A stretch of DNA of 64,000 nt from Spyradosoma sp004558035. GTDB taxonomy: Bacteria > Verrucomicrobiota > Verrucomicrobiia > Opitutales > UBA953. Shown piece by piece: positions 41,875 through 50,659 of the stretch. Within the stretch, counting starts at the first letter, position 1; the number at the start of each line of letters is the position of its first letter. The notes below the pieces were generated by a model. The model saw only the letters and a program-made list of their open reading frames with translations. It did not search any database and was not told the DNA's origin. A program made the position numbers and the translations under genes. Where the stretch lies: contig NZ_JBNPNH010000002.1 in the NCBI RefSeq assembly GCF_050314555.1, positions 372,001 to 436,000 of the forward strand, given 5' to 3'.

Positions 41875-44094
41875 ATGAATTTTTTCCTGCATCCCGAACG
41901 CCTTTATCACCTGCTCTGGATCGTTCCCGCGCTGACGGCGCTTTACGCGCTCGCGGAAGCGCGACGCCGCCGCGCGCTGCGCGCGATCCTGGGCGCTCCG
42001 CATTTTTCCGCGCCCGACGGCGTTCCCGTCGGCACGGACGTTTCCCGCGGCAAGCGCTTCGCGCGCTTCCTGCTCCTGCTCGCGTGCGCGGCGCTGACGA
42101 CGGCGGCGTGGGCGCGCCCGAGCTGGGGCGAGACGGTCGTGCCGTTCCGCGGCGCGGGGCGAGACGTCGTCGTCGCGCTCGACCTCTCCAAATCGATGCT
42201 CTGCGAGGACGTGCGCCCGAGCCGGCTCGCGCACGCGCGGCGCTTCGCGGCGCTGCTCGCCGAGCGCATGCGCGGCGACCGGCTCGGCCTCGTTCCCTTC
42301 GCGGGAGACGCCTTTCTCGCCTGCCCGCTGACGTTCGACCGCGCGAGCTTCCGCGCGATTCTCGACGACCAGGAAATCGGCTCGATTCCGCTCGGCGGCA
42401 CGAATCTCGAAGCCGCGCTGAAGACGGCGGCGGGCGCGTTCGAGACGGCGGAAAATCTCGGCCACTGCGCGATCGTGCTCGTCACCGACGGCGGCGAGCT
42501 GAGCGGCTCCGTCGCGCGCGAGGCGGCGAAGCTCCGCGCGGCGAAGCTGCCCGTCGTCGTGGTCGGCGTCGGCGATCCGAGCGCCGCCGCGCCGATCCCG
42601 CTGCGCGACGCGGACGGGAACGTCTCCTACCTCAAGGATTCCGGCGGGAACACGGTCACCGTGCGTCTCGAAGAAAAGCCGCTCGCCGAGCTCGCCGCGG
42701 AAACCGGCGGCGTGTACGTGCGCTCCGCGGCAACGGAGATGGGCGACGAGACCGCCGCCGCGTGGCTGCGCCGCCTCACGCCCGGCGCGGCGGAGGAAAA
42801 CGTGCACGCCGTCCCGATCGAGCGCCGCGAATGGTTTCTCGTTCCCGCGCTCGTCGCGCTGCTGCTCTACCTGATTTCGGGCGAAACGCGCTCGGCGAAA
42901 GGGCTGCGCGCCTCCGCGTTCGCGCTGCTGCTGCGCGCGCCGAAGACGCCCGCGTTTTTCGCGCTCGCTCTGCTGCTCGCGGGAACGCGCGACGCCGGCG
43001 CGCGGGACGAAGACGCGCCCGTTCCCGCGGAAACCGCCGCCGCGGACGCCTCCGCCGAGACGCTCTGCGCGGACGCCCTGCGCGCGCAGGAGGCGGGCGA
43101 AATCGCGCGTTCCCGCGAGCTCTACCGCGAAGCGCTCGCGCGGCCGGGGATTTCGCCGCGGCTCCGCGAAGCCGTGACGCAGAACCTCGGCGCCGGCTTT
43201 CACGCCGAAGCGCGGAACGAGACCGCGTCCGCCGCCGAAGCCGCGCGGAGCGGACCCGACGCCGCGCTCGAAAAAGTCTCCGCCGCCGAAAAGAATTTCG
43301 CCCGCGCGAAGGCGCTCTACCGCGACCTGCTGCGCGCCGGAAACGCGAAGAACGCCGAGGCCGCGGCGGGAAATTTTCGTCTGCTTCTCAACGACGAACA
43401 GAGGCTCGCCGAGCTGAAAAAACAGCTCGAAGAGCTTAAGAAGCGGCAGGAGGAAGCGGCGCGAAACGCCCGCGAAGCCGCCGAAAAACAGCGGCGCGCG
43501 AACGAGGAAAAGCGCGACGAAAACCGGAGCGACGCGCGGCGGGACGAAAACGGAAAAGACGCCGGAAAGCGCGGCGCGGGAACGGATTCCGAAGCTCAGC
43601 GCGAGGCCGACGCCGCGCGGGAACGCGCCGCCGAAAGCGCGCGCGCGCTCGAAGACGCGGCGAAAAATCTCGGCGACGAAAAACGCGAAAACGCCGCGCG
43701 CCGCGCCGCGGAGAAAACGGAAGACGCCCGGCGGGAACGCGAAGCCGGAAACGGCGGGAAGGCGGAGGAAAGCCTCGACGAAGCCGCGAAGATTCTCGAA
43801 GACGCCGCCGCAAAAAATTCGGAAAACGACGGGAACGGCTCCGACGGCGGGGACGGCGAAAAAGACGGCGGACAAAAAGGCGGGAACGCCGACGCCGCGC
43901 CGCGGAACGCTTCCGAAAAGAACGCGGAAAACGCGGACGGGAACGCCGGCGCGGAAGCGGGAGAAGGGCGCGAACTCGACGCGGGCGCGGCGGAAGCCGT
44001 GCTGCGCGACATGGAAAAGGACGAGACCGAACGCCGCCGCGCGATTCTGCGCAACGGCCGCGGCAAAGCCCGCTCCGCCGAAAAGGACTGGTGA
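41875..44094 (+). CDS. BatB-BatC fusion: VWA domain plus TPR-like and charged tail
   Basis: I start at the ATG at 41875 (MNFFLHPERLYHLLWIVP). The 739-residue protein has a BatB-type half with membrane segments and a MIDAS motif (DLSKSM, TDGGE), another membrane pair near 325-385, then a BatC-like half with TPR-like helices (ALRAQEAGEIARSRELYREAL), a long charged coiled coil (LAELKKQLEELKKRQEEAARN) and a tail ending RDMEKDETERRRAILRNGRG, a BatC hallmark. BatB and BatC are separate genes in most bacteria. The coiled coil is low-complexity and dense in CGGGAACG words. Confidence 0.85.
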   Translation: MNFFLHPERLYHLLWIVPALTALYALAEARRRRALRAILGAPHFSAPDGVPVGTDVSRGKRFARFLLLLACAALTTAAWARPSWGETVVPFRGAGRDVVVALDLSKSMLCEDVRPSRLAHARRFAALLAERMRGDRLGLVPFAGDAFLACPLTFDRASFRAILDDQEIGSIPLGGTNLEAALKTAAGAFETAENLGHCAIVLVTDGGELSGSVAREAAKLRAAKLPVVVVGVGDPSAAAPIPLRDADGNVSYLKDSGGNTVTVRLEEKPLAELAAETGGVYVRSAATEMGDETAAAWLRRLTPGAAEENVHAVPIERREWFLVPALVALLLYLISGETRSAKGLRASAFALLLRAPKTPAFFALALLLAGTRDAGARDEDAPVPAETAAADASAETLCADALRAQEAGEIARSRELYREALARPGISPRLREAVTQNLGAGFHAEARNETASAAEAARSGPDAALEKVSAAEKNFARAKALYRDLLRAGNAKNAEAAAGNFRLLLNDEQRLAELKKQLEELKKRQEEAARNAREAAEKQRRANEEKRDENRSDARRDENGKDAGKRGAGTDSEAQREADAARERAAESARALEDAAKNLGDEKRENAARRAAEKTEDARREREAGNGGKAEESLDEAAKILEDAAAKNSENDGNGSDGGDGEKDGGQKGGNADAAPRNASEKNAENADGNAGAEAGEGRELDAGAAEAVLRDMEKDETERRRAILRNGRGKARSAEKDW

Positions 44095-44147
44095 GCCCGG
44101 CGCGTTCGCGCTTGCGCCGGGGCGGCGCCGGGGCTAACTTTGAACGC

Positions 44148-45905
44148 ATGAACGACTCGCCCGAAAAAACCGAATACTGTCTCCAGGGCATCGGATGCGC
44201 CCCCGGAGTCGCCCGCGGCAAAGCCTTCGTCTTCCTGCAGAAAAACGAGGACATTCCCTGCTACAAGGTCGAAGACACGGAGGCGGAAATCCGCCGTTTC
44301 GAAGGGGCGATCGCCAAGACGCGCGAACAGATCGCGAAGCTCTCGGAGGAAGTCCGCCAGCGCGCCGGCAGCGCCGGGGGCGACATTTTCGACGCGCACC
44401 TGCTCGTGCTCGAGGATCCCGCCGTCATCGACGAGACCAAGAAGGCGATGCAGAGCTCGAAGCTCAACGCCGAGCACTGCGTCAATTCCGTCGCCTCGCG
44501 CTACATCGAATTTTTCTCCGGGCTCGACGACAGCTACCTGAAGGAGCGCGTCGCCGACATCCGCGACGTCGCGCAGCGCGTTCTCAAAAATCTCCTCGGC
44601 TCCGCGCAGGACAATTCGCCGGAGCGTTTCCGCGACCGCATCGTCGTCGCCGAAGAGCTCACGCCCTCGGAGACGATCGCGTTCGACCGCTCGCACGTGA
44701 TCGCCATTCTCACGGACACGGGCAACCACACGTCGCACGCCGCGATCATGGCGCGCTCGCTCGGCATTCCCGCCGTCGTCGGTCTGCGCAACGCGTCGCT
44801 GCGCATCGCCCAGGACGACGAGATTCTCGTGGACGGCGACCGCGGGCTCATCTACGTCAATCCGAGCCCGAAGACGCTCGACATCTACGAACAGATTTCG
44901 CTGCGCCGCTCCCGCCTCGAAGCCCTCATCGCGGAAGAGAACGTCAAGCCCGACACGACCGCCGACGGCAGCTTCTTCCGCATCGAAGCGAACATCTCCG
45001 GCAAGGAGAACGTGGAGACGATGCGGAAGACGCACGTGCGCGACGTCGGGCTGTTCCGCTCCGAAGGCATCTTCCTGCGCTCGGGCGATTTCCCGCCCGA
45101 AGAGGCGCAGTACGAGGAATACCACCGCGTCGTCGAAGCGCTCCCGCCGGACGCCGAGATCGTCATCCGCACGCTCGACATCGGCGGCGACAAGCACATC
45201 GCCAGCGGCCTGATGCCGGCGGAGGAAAATCCCTTCATGGGCTTCCGCGCGATCCGCTTCTGTCTCGAGTTCCGCGAGATCTTCAAGGAGCAGCTCCGCG
45301 CGATTCTCCGCACGAGCACGCGCGGAAACGTGCGCATCATGTTCCCGATGATCAGCTCGCTCTCCGAACTCGTGAACGCCAAGGAAGTGCTCGAGGAGGC
45401 GAAGTCCGAGCTGCGCGCCGCCGGCGTTCCCTTCGACGAGAACATTCCCGTCGGCTCGATGATCGAAGTGCCCGCCGCCGTCGCCATCGCCGAAGACCTC
45501 GCCGAAGAGGCGGACTTCTTCAGCATCGGCACGAACGACCTCACCCAGTACATGCTCGCGGTGGACCGCGGGAACGAAAAGATCTCGCACCTCTACGATT
45601 CCTTTCACCCGGCGGTCATCCGCGCGATCGCGAGCACGATCGAGGCGGCGCACAAGGCGAAGATTCCCTGCACCGTCTGCGGCGAGATCGCGGGCGATTC
45701 CGTCTTCGCGCCGCTCCTCGTCGGCCTCGGCGCGGACGCGCTGAGCATGACGGCGAACTCCGCGCCGCGCATCCGCTACATCCTGCGCCACAGCACGCTC
45801 TCGGACATGCGCAGACTCGCCCGCTCCGTCCTCGCCGACCCGAACCCGCGCAACATCCAGGAGCGCATGACGCTCTTCATCAACGCCGTCCTTCCCGCCC
45901 GCTGA
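44148..45905 (+). CDS. ptsP: Phosphoenolpyruvate-protein phosphotransferase (enzyme I)
   Basis: I start at the ATG at 44148 (MNDSPEKTEYCLQGIGCAPG). The 585-residue protein has the phospho-histidine motif GNHTSHAAIMARSLGIPAVVG (His near 197), the PEP-binding RTLDIGGDK and GFRAIR, and the catalytic-site GTNDLTQY. It moves phosphate from PEP to HPr. No HPr or sugar-specific EII genes are here, so it could serve sugar uptake or a regulatory PTS. A GAGGGCAAGC hairpin follows. Confidence 0.95.
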   Translation: MNDSPEKTEYCLQGIGCAPGVARGKAFVFLQKNEDIPCYKVEDTEAEIRRFEGAIAKTREQIAKLSEEVRQRAGSAGGDIFDAHLLVLEDPAVIDETKKAMQSSKLNAEHCVNSVASRYIEFFSGLDDSYLKERVADIRDVAQRVLKNLLGSAQDNSPERFRDRIVVAEELTPSETIAFDRSHVIAILTDTGNHTSHAAIMARSLGIPAVVGLRNASLRIAQDDEILVDGDRGLIYVNPSPKTLDIYEQISLRRSRLEALIAEENVKPDTTADGSFFRIEANISGKENVETMRKTHVRDVGLFRSEGIFLRSGDFPPEEAQYEEYHRVVEALPPDAEIVIRTLDIGGDKHIASGLMPAEENPFMGFRAIRFCLEFREIFKEQLRAILRTSTRGNVRIMFPMISSLSELVNAKEVLEEAKSELRAAGVPFDENIPVGSMIEVPAAVAIAEDLAEEADFFSIGTNDLTQYMLAVDRGNEKISHLYDSFHPAVIRAIASTIEAAHKAKIPCTVCGEIAGDSVFAPLLVGLGADALSMTANSAPRIRYILRHSTLSDMRRLARSVLADPNPRNIQERMTLFINAVLPAR

Positions 45906-45929
45906 GGCCTTTCCCCGCAAAGGGATTTC

Positions 45930-45954
45930 GAGGGCAAGCGGGATGCTTGCCCTC
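45930..45954. terminator. Hairpin between convergent ptsP and glucanase genes
   Basis: GAGGGCAAGC, GGGAT, GCTTGCCCTC: a perfect 10-bp stem with no strong T run. It belongs to a dispersed hairpin family seen also near 35419, 59216 and 60697, so it may be a repeat that also acts as a terminator. Confidence 0.55.
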
Positions 45955-45996
45955 CCGTAAAATCCGCGGGAAAATTTCGGGACGAGGCGGCGGGCG

Positions 45997-46797
45997 TCAG
46001 CGCGTCTTCAGATTCGCGTCGCGATAGACGCGCACCCAATCGACCTGCATTTCGACGGGAAGGTGCGCGGGATTGACCTTGCCGGAGGATTCCACCCAGC
46101 CGCCGCCGAGCTGCATGTCCACGAGAACGTAGAACGGCTTGTCGAACGGCCACTGCCCGTTCTTCGCCTCGGCGGGAACGCGCGGATAGGTGAACGTCTC
46201 CTTGCCGTTGATGAGAAAGACGAGCTTGTCCGGATGCCATTCGACGCCGTAGACGTTGAAGTCGTCGCGCCTGATTTTTCCCGTCGAACCCGGGCGCGGA
46301 TTGTTGCGCTTGAGCGTCCACGTGTAGCGGGAATGCACGGTCTGGTAGGCGACGTCGTCGAAGTTGAGATGCTCCATGATGTCGATTTCGCCGGCGTCGG
46401 GCCAGCCGCCCTTTTCCGGGAGCATCCACAGCGCGGGCCACGCGCCCTGCGCGCAGCCGAGCTTGGCGCGGATTTCGATCTTGCCGTAGCGGAAGGAAAA
46501 TTTCCCCTGCGTCGAAATGCCGCCCGTGATGTAGGGCGACGGATCCTTCTTCGTGTTCGGGTTGACCTTGCCGCGCAGAATCAGTTTGCCGTTCTTCACG
46601 GCGAAAAGCGACGGATCGCTCGACATCGTGTTCTTCCAGTCGGGCTTGCCGCGCTCGATCTTCGACCAGTAGCGCGGGTTGATCGACGCGCCGTTGAACT
46701 CGTCAGCCCAGACGAGCTTCCACTGCGGCGCGGCGAACGCGGGAACGGCGAGCGCGGCGAAAAGAACCGCGGGAACGAAAAGGCGGGGAATTTTCAT
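45997..46797 (-). CDS. Glycoside hydrolase family 16 beta-glucanase-like enzyme
   Basis: I start at the ATG at 46797 (MKIPRLFVPAVLFAALAVPA), a signal peptide. The 266-residue enzyme has the GH16 catalytic motif GEIDIMEH with both Glu residues and the Asp, plus WADEFNG at the start and a MQVDWVRVY end. It should hydrolyse a beta-1,3 or beta-1,3/1,4 glucan or a galactan outside the inner membrane; the exact substrate is not visible. There is no lipobox. Confidence 0.92.
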   Translation of the reverse strand: MKIPRLFVPAVLFAALAVPAFAAPQWKLVWADEFNGASINPRYWSKIERGKPDWKNTMSSDPSLFAVKNGKLILRGKVNPNTKKDPSPYITGGISTQGKFSFRYGKIEIRAKLGCAQGAWPALWMLPEKGGWPDAGEIDIMEHLNFDDVAYQTVHSRYTWTLKRNNPRPGSTGKIRRDDFNVYGVEWHPDKLVFLINGKETFTYPRVPAEAKNGQWPFDKPFYVLVDMQLGGGWVESSGKVNPAHLPVEMQVDWVRVYRDANLKTR

Positions 46798-46850
46798 GCG
46801 AGCCATGATGGTCGCGCCGGCGCGTTCCCGCAACGCAATTTCGGGCGCGG

Positions 46851-46982
46851 AAGGTGATGAAGTGATGGAGTTATGAAGTTATGGAGGTTCTTTGCGCTCG
46901 GCTTCGCCGAAAGGATTTCGAAAAACACTTTCGCGGAGCGAAACGCAATCAACTTCATAACCTCGTCACCTCCATAACCTTC
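46851..46982. repeat. Compound palindromic intergenic repeat, copy 8 (forward core)
   Basis: Left arm AAGGTGATGAAGTGATGGAG, core CGGCTTCGCCG ... TTTCGCGGAGCGAAA, right arm ACTTCATAACCTCGTCACC. It lies between the divergent glucanase and lptD genes, near both promoters. Confidence 0.85.
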
Positions 46983-47083
46983 CTCGCGCACGCCGCTCGC
47001 GTCGCGTTTTTTTGTTTCGCGGAACAGCAAAATCGTTAGGATTAACGGAAATTTTCGGTCACTCCTTTTTCGCATTCCGCACC

Positions 47084-49381
47084 GTGTTGACGCTAAGACA
47101 ACTTGCCGCCGCAGCGATCGTTCCCGCCTTTTTCGTCGCGGGAACGTTTTTTGCGTTTTCTGAACCCGAAGCCGCCGCCGAGCCGGACGCGGGAACGCCG
47201 ACGGAAACGGCGCCCGACGAACGCGGAGAGCCCGCGGCGGCGGAACCCGCGGACTCCCCGGGCGCGCCCGCCGAAGCGAAGCCGGAGAAAGCGGGCATTC
47301 CGCTCACCTACACGCGTCTTTCCATCGGCAAGGACGGCGTCATCCGCTACGAGAACGCGGACCTGAATTTCGAAAATCTCGGCATTCACGCGGACGAGCT
47401 CGCCTACGACGCGAACGCGCAGGCGGCGCGCGCCTCGGGCTCGGTCTCGATCGACATGGACGCAATGCGCGTCGTGACCGATTCCGTCGATTACGACCAG
47501 AAGACGGGCTCCGTCTCCGCGAAGAACGTGCGCGGCGGCGCCGACTTCTTCTTTTTCAAGGGCGAAGAAATCTCCGCGGGAACGGGCGGCGACGCGACCG
47601 CGGTCGCCATCCGCGATTCCGAGGCCTACGTCGGCGAGCCGCACTGGAGCTCGGTCTCCTTCGGCGCGGGGCGTATCGACTACGACAGCGAGGAGGACTG
47701 GCTGCACCTGGGCCCGTCGATCTTCCGCGTCGCGGGCGTTCCCGTGCTGCCGCTGCCGCCGCTTTCGGTGCCGCGCATCGAGCGGCCGCCCGTGCGCATC
47801 TGGGCGAATTCCGGCGAATCCTCGACGCCGGGCTTTTATCTGCGCACGACGACGCACCTCACGATCTGGGACGACTACGAGCCGGGGCTGCTGCTTGACT
47901 TCTACGAGCGCTCTGGCCCGCTCGTCGGCCCCGCGCTCGCCTACGACACGCGCGGCGGGAACGCCGATTCCGCGCGCTGGATGTTCGGCGACTTTCAGGC
48001 CGGCTACATCAACGACACCGCGAACCGCGAACCCGACATCTACCGCAACGAGATCGGCGGTCGGCGCGGCTTCATCGAATGGACGCACAAGCAGGAAATC
48101 GACGGTCTGGAAATTTCCGCCGCGATTCACCGCTGGAGCGATTCCGAAGTCACGCGCCATTTCCGCCCGGACGTCTACGACGCCAACCGCAATCCGGACA
48201 GCCATTTCGAGTTCGTGCTGCCCGGCGACAACTACTACGTTTCCGCGCTCACGCGCGTCCACCTCAACGACTACCAGAGCACGCAGCAGCGCCTGCCGGA
48301 AATCCGCTTCGACCTCGTGCCGACGGAGATTCTGAACACGGGCGTCCGCCAGCGCTTCAGCGCCTCCTACGCCTGCCTCGTCGAAGAGGATTCCGACCAG
48401 TATCACCTGCGCCGGACGAACAAGGACGACCGCCTCGAAAGCTCCCGCGCGGATTTCTATTACGGGCTCGACGCGCCGATCGCGTTCGGCGACTTCGCGA
48501 CCTTCACGCCGGTCGCGGGCGTCCGCTCCACGTTTTACGGAAACGCCGTTCCCGACGCCGACGACAATTACTGGCGCACCGTCGGGCAGATCGGCTTCGA
48601 CCTGCAGTTCTGCTTTTCGGGAACGAACGGCTACCGCAACGAGACCTGGGGCATCGACGGCCTGCGCCACGTCTGCCGCCCCGTTTTCCGCTACCGCTAC
48701 ATGCCCGGCGTCGCCTCGCAGAGCTCCCGCATTCCCGAAATCGACCGCGACATCTACCGCGACGCGCCGACGATTCTCGACCTCGGCGACAACCGCGCCG
48801 TGGACACGCTCTACGACGAGCACATTTTCCGCATCGGCCTCGAAAACCTTTTCCAGACACGCGACAAGTCCTACGGCTCGAAGGATCTCGCCGAGTTCAA
48901 CGTCTATCAGGACATCCGCAAGACGGACCGCCCCGTGGACGACGACACGCTGAGCGACAATTTCGCCGAGCTCGTGCTGAAGCCGGCGAGCTGGGTGAAC
49001 TTCTCGCTGACGCACCGCATGGACGTGAGCGATTTCTCCTCGAAGTCGATCCGCGCGTCCGTGCGCTTCACGGACGGCGACGTCTGGGGCGTGACGCTCT
49101 CCGGGCGCTTCCTCGCCAACGACGACCTCGCCTACTACGGCTGCGACACGCACGCGCGCCAGTACACCGTGCGCGTCGACTGGCGGCTCAATTCCTATTA
49201 CCAGTTTTACGGCGACTGGCGCTTCGACGACGAAAAGAACATTTTCACCGACCAGTATTACGGTCTGCGCCAGCGCCTCGGAAATTCCTGGAACATCGAA
49301 TACTACGTGCGCTACCGCCAGGACGCCGGCGACGAAAGCGACTTCTCCTTCGGCGTGTCGCTGAGCCTGTTCGCCTATTGA
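47084..49381 (+). CDS. lptD: LPS-assembly protein LptD
   Basis: I favour the GTG at 47084 (or the TTG right after it), since MLTLRQLAAAAIVPAFFVAG is then a signal peptide; no ATG fits. The product of about 765 residues has an acidic Pro/Ala-rich linker, an OstA-like region (ADELAYDANAQAARASGSVSI), the LptD stretch LPLPPLSVPRIERPPVRIW, and a long C-terminal barrel rich in aromatic strands. LptD inserts lipopolysaccharide into the outer leaflet, so the cell is Gram-negative with LPS. No lptE or surA is adjacent. Confidence 0.88.
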   Translation: MLTLRQLAAAAIVPAFFVAGTFFAFSEPEAAAEPDAGTPTETAPDERGEPAAAEPADSPGAPAEAKPEKAGIPLTYTRLSIGKDGVIRYENADLNFENLGIHADELAYDANAQAARASGSVSIDMDAMRVVTDSVDYDQKTGSVSAKNVRGGADFFFFKGEEISAGTGGDATAVAIRDSEAYVGEPHWSSVSFGAGRIDYDSEEDWLHLGPSIFRVAGVPVLPLPPLSVPRIERPPVRIWANSGESSTPGFYLRTTTHLTIWDDYEPGLLLDFYERSGPLVGPALAYDTRGGNADSARWMFGDFQAGYINDTANREPDIYRNEIGGRRGFIEWTHKQEIDGLEISAAIHRWSDSEVTRHFRPDVYDANRNPDSHFEFVLPGDNYYVSALTRVHLNDYQSTQQRLPEIRFDLVPTEILNTGVRQRFSASYACLVEEDSDQYHLRRTNKDDRLESSRADFYYGLDAPIAFGDFATFTPVAGVRSTFYGNAVPDADDNYWRTVGQIGFDLQFCFSGTNGYRNETWGIDGLRHVCRPVFRYRYMPGVASQSSRIPEIDRDIYRDAPTILDLGDNRAVDTLYDEHIFRIGLENLFQTRDKSYGSKDLAEFNVYQDIRKTDRPVDDDTLSDNFAELVLKPASWVNFSLTHRMDVSDFSSKSIRASVRFTDGDVWGVTLSGRFLANDDLAYYGCDTHARQYTVRVDWRLNSYYQFYGDWRFDDEKNIFTDQYYGLRQRLGNSWNIEYYVRYRQDAGDESDFSFGVSLSLFAY

Positions 49382-49385
49382 CGCG

Positions 49386-50255
49386 ATGGAAACGCCCTTC
49401 GAAGATCCGGCGGAAAAACTCCGCGCCGAGACGCTCCGCGACGGGCTTTTCCCCGACGACGTTCCCGCCGTGCGCCTCTCGAAATTCGAAGGCCCGCTCG
49501 ACCTGCTGCTGTTTCTCATCCGCAAGAACGAAATCGACGTCCGCGACATTCCGATCGTCGAGATCACGCGCCAGTACATGGAGATTCTCCGCAAAAACGA
49601 GGCGATGAAGATCGAGATCGCGGGGGAATTCTTCGTCATGGCGGCGACGCTGATGTACATCAAGAGCCGCATGCTGCTGCCGACCGGCGAAAACGCGCCG
49701 GAGCCGGAGATGAGCGCGGACGAGGACGAAAATCTCGACCCGCGCTGGCAGCTCATCCGCCAGCTCATCCAGTACAAACGCCTCAAGGACTCCGCCGCCT
49801 ACATCGCCGGGCTCATCGAAAAACGGCAGGATTTCCTGCCGCGCATCGTCGAAAAGCCCGCCGCGCCCGAAGAACGCCCGCTCGCGCCGCTCGGGAAAAT
49901 GGATCTCTGGAATGTCTTCAATCTCGTCCTCAAACGCCTTTCGGAGCGCATTCTTCCCGGCGAAATTCAGGACGATTCCGTGACGATCGCCGCGCGCATG
50001 AGCGACATTCTCGAGCGCCTGAAGACGGAAAAATCCTTCACGTTCACGTCGCTGCTTCCGGAAAAAATCACGATTCCGATGCTCGCGACGACGTTTCTCG
50101 CGTGCCTCGAGCTCGCGCGCCTCGGGCAGATGACGGTGACGCAGGACGAGCTTTTCGGCGAAATCTTCTGCGCCGCGCGCGCCCCCGGCGAAGACGTTCC
50201 CGCGCCCGCCGACGGCGAACAGCGCCACGACGACCCGCTCTTCGCCCGCCCGTAA
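49386..50255 (+). CDS. scpA: Segregation and condensation protein A
   Basis: The 289-residue protein has the ScpA N-terminal motif FEGPLDLLLFLIRKNEIDVRDIPI, the helical FFVMAATLMYIKSRMLLP region, and a C-terminal winged helix. It is the kleisin that links two SMC heads for chromosome compaction. It starts 4 bp after lptD, an odd pairing; scpB is not seen. Confidence 0.94.
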   Translation: METPFEDPAEKLRAETLRDGLFPDDVPAVRLSKFEGPLDLLLFLIRKNEIDVRDIPIVEITRQYMEILRKNEAMKIEIAGEFFVMAATLMYIKSRMLLPTGENAPEPEMSADEDENLDPRWQLIRQLIQYKRLKDSAAYIAGLIEKRQDFLPRIVEKPAAPEERPLAPLGKMDLWNVFNLVLKRLSERILPGEIQDDSVTIAARMSDILERLKTEKSFTFTSLLPEKITIPMLATTFLACLELARLGQMTVTQDELFGEIFCAARAPGEDVPAPADGEQRHDDPLFARP

Positions 50256-50294
50256 GCCCCCCGCCGCCCCGAAAATCAAATAACGTTTACTTTT

Positions 50295-50322
50295 TTGAAC
50301 AAAATCGCCACTCTTTGTTCAA
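50295..50322. promoter_or_regulatory. Palindromic operator of the hipBA pair
   Basis: Perfect 9-bp arms TTGAACAAA and TTTGTTCAA separated by 10 bp lie 13 bp before the hipB start, with weaker outer arms GTTTA and TAAAC. The HipB-like protein should bind here and repress its own operon. Confidence 0.8.
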
Positions 50323-50335
50323 GGTAATAAACATT

Positions 50336-50656
50336 ATGAGAACGGCAAAACGAGCGCTCCTACCGAATCAGCGGCGCATTTTGGAAGAATTCGGCGAAAA
50401 CCTCCGCTGCGCGCGGCTGAGGCGGGACTTGTCGTCGACGCAAGTCGCGGAGCGCGCCGGCATTTCCCGAGGAACGCTCGTGAAAATCGAGCGCGGCGAC
50501 GAAAACGTCGCGCTGGGATTTTATTTTCGCGTGCTGACGGTTCTGTCCCTGGAAAAAGATCTCTCGGCCGTCGCGCGGGACGACGCGCTCGGACGCAAAC
50601 TCCAGGACGCCAAACTGCCTCTACGCGGACGCGCTTCGGTGAAGGAGCAGGAGTGA
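50336..50656 (+). CDS. hipB: HipB-like helix-turn-helix antitoxin/repressor
   Basis: I start at the ATG at 50336. The 106-residue protein has a Cro/CI-type helix-turn-helix (LRRDLSSTQVAERAGISRGTLVKIERG) in its first two-thirds and a disordered basic tail. By position and fold it is the antitoxin of the HipA-like kinase starting 3 bp after its stop, and the repressor of the pair through the operator just upstream. Confidence 0.88.
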   Translation: MRTAKRALLPNQRRILEEFGENLRCARLRRDLSSTQVAERAGISRGTLVKIERGDENVALGFYFRVLTVLSLEKDLSAVARDDALGRKLQDAKLPLRGRASVKEQE

Positions 50657-50659
50657 ATC

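Noticed and set aside
47093..49786. An 897-codon minus-strand frame opposite lptD and scpA
   Set aside because: No recognisable domain, and both genes on the other strand are clear.
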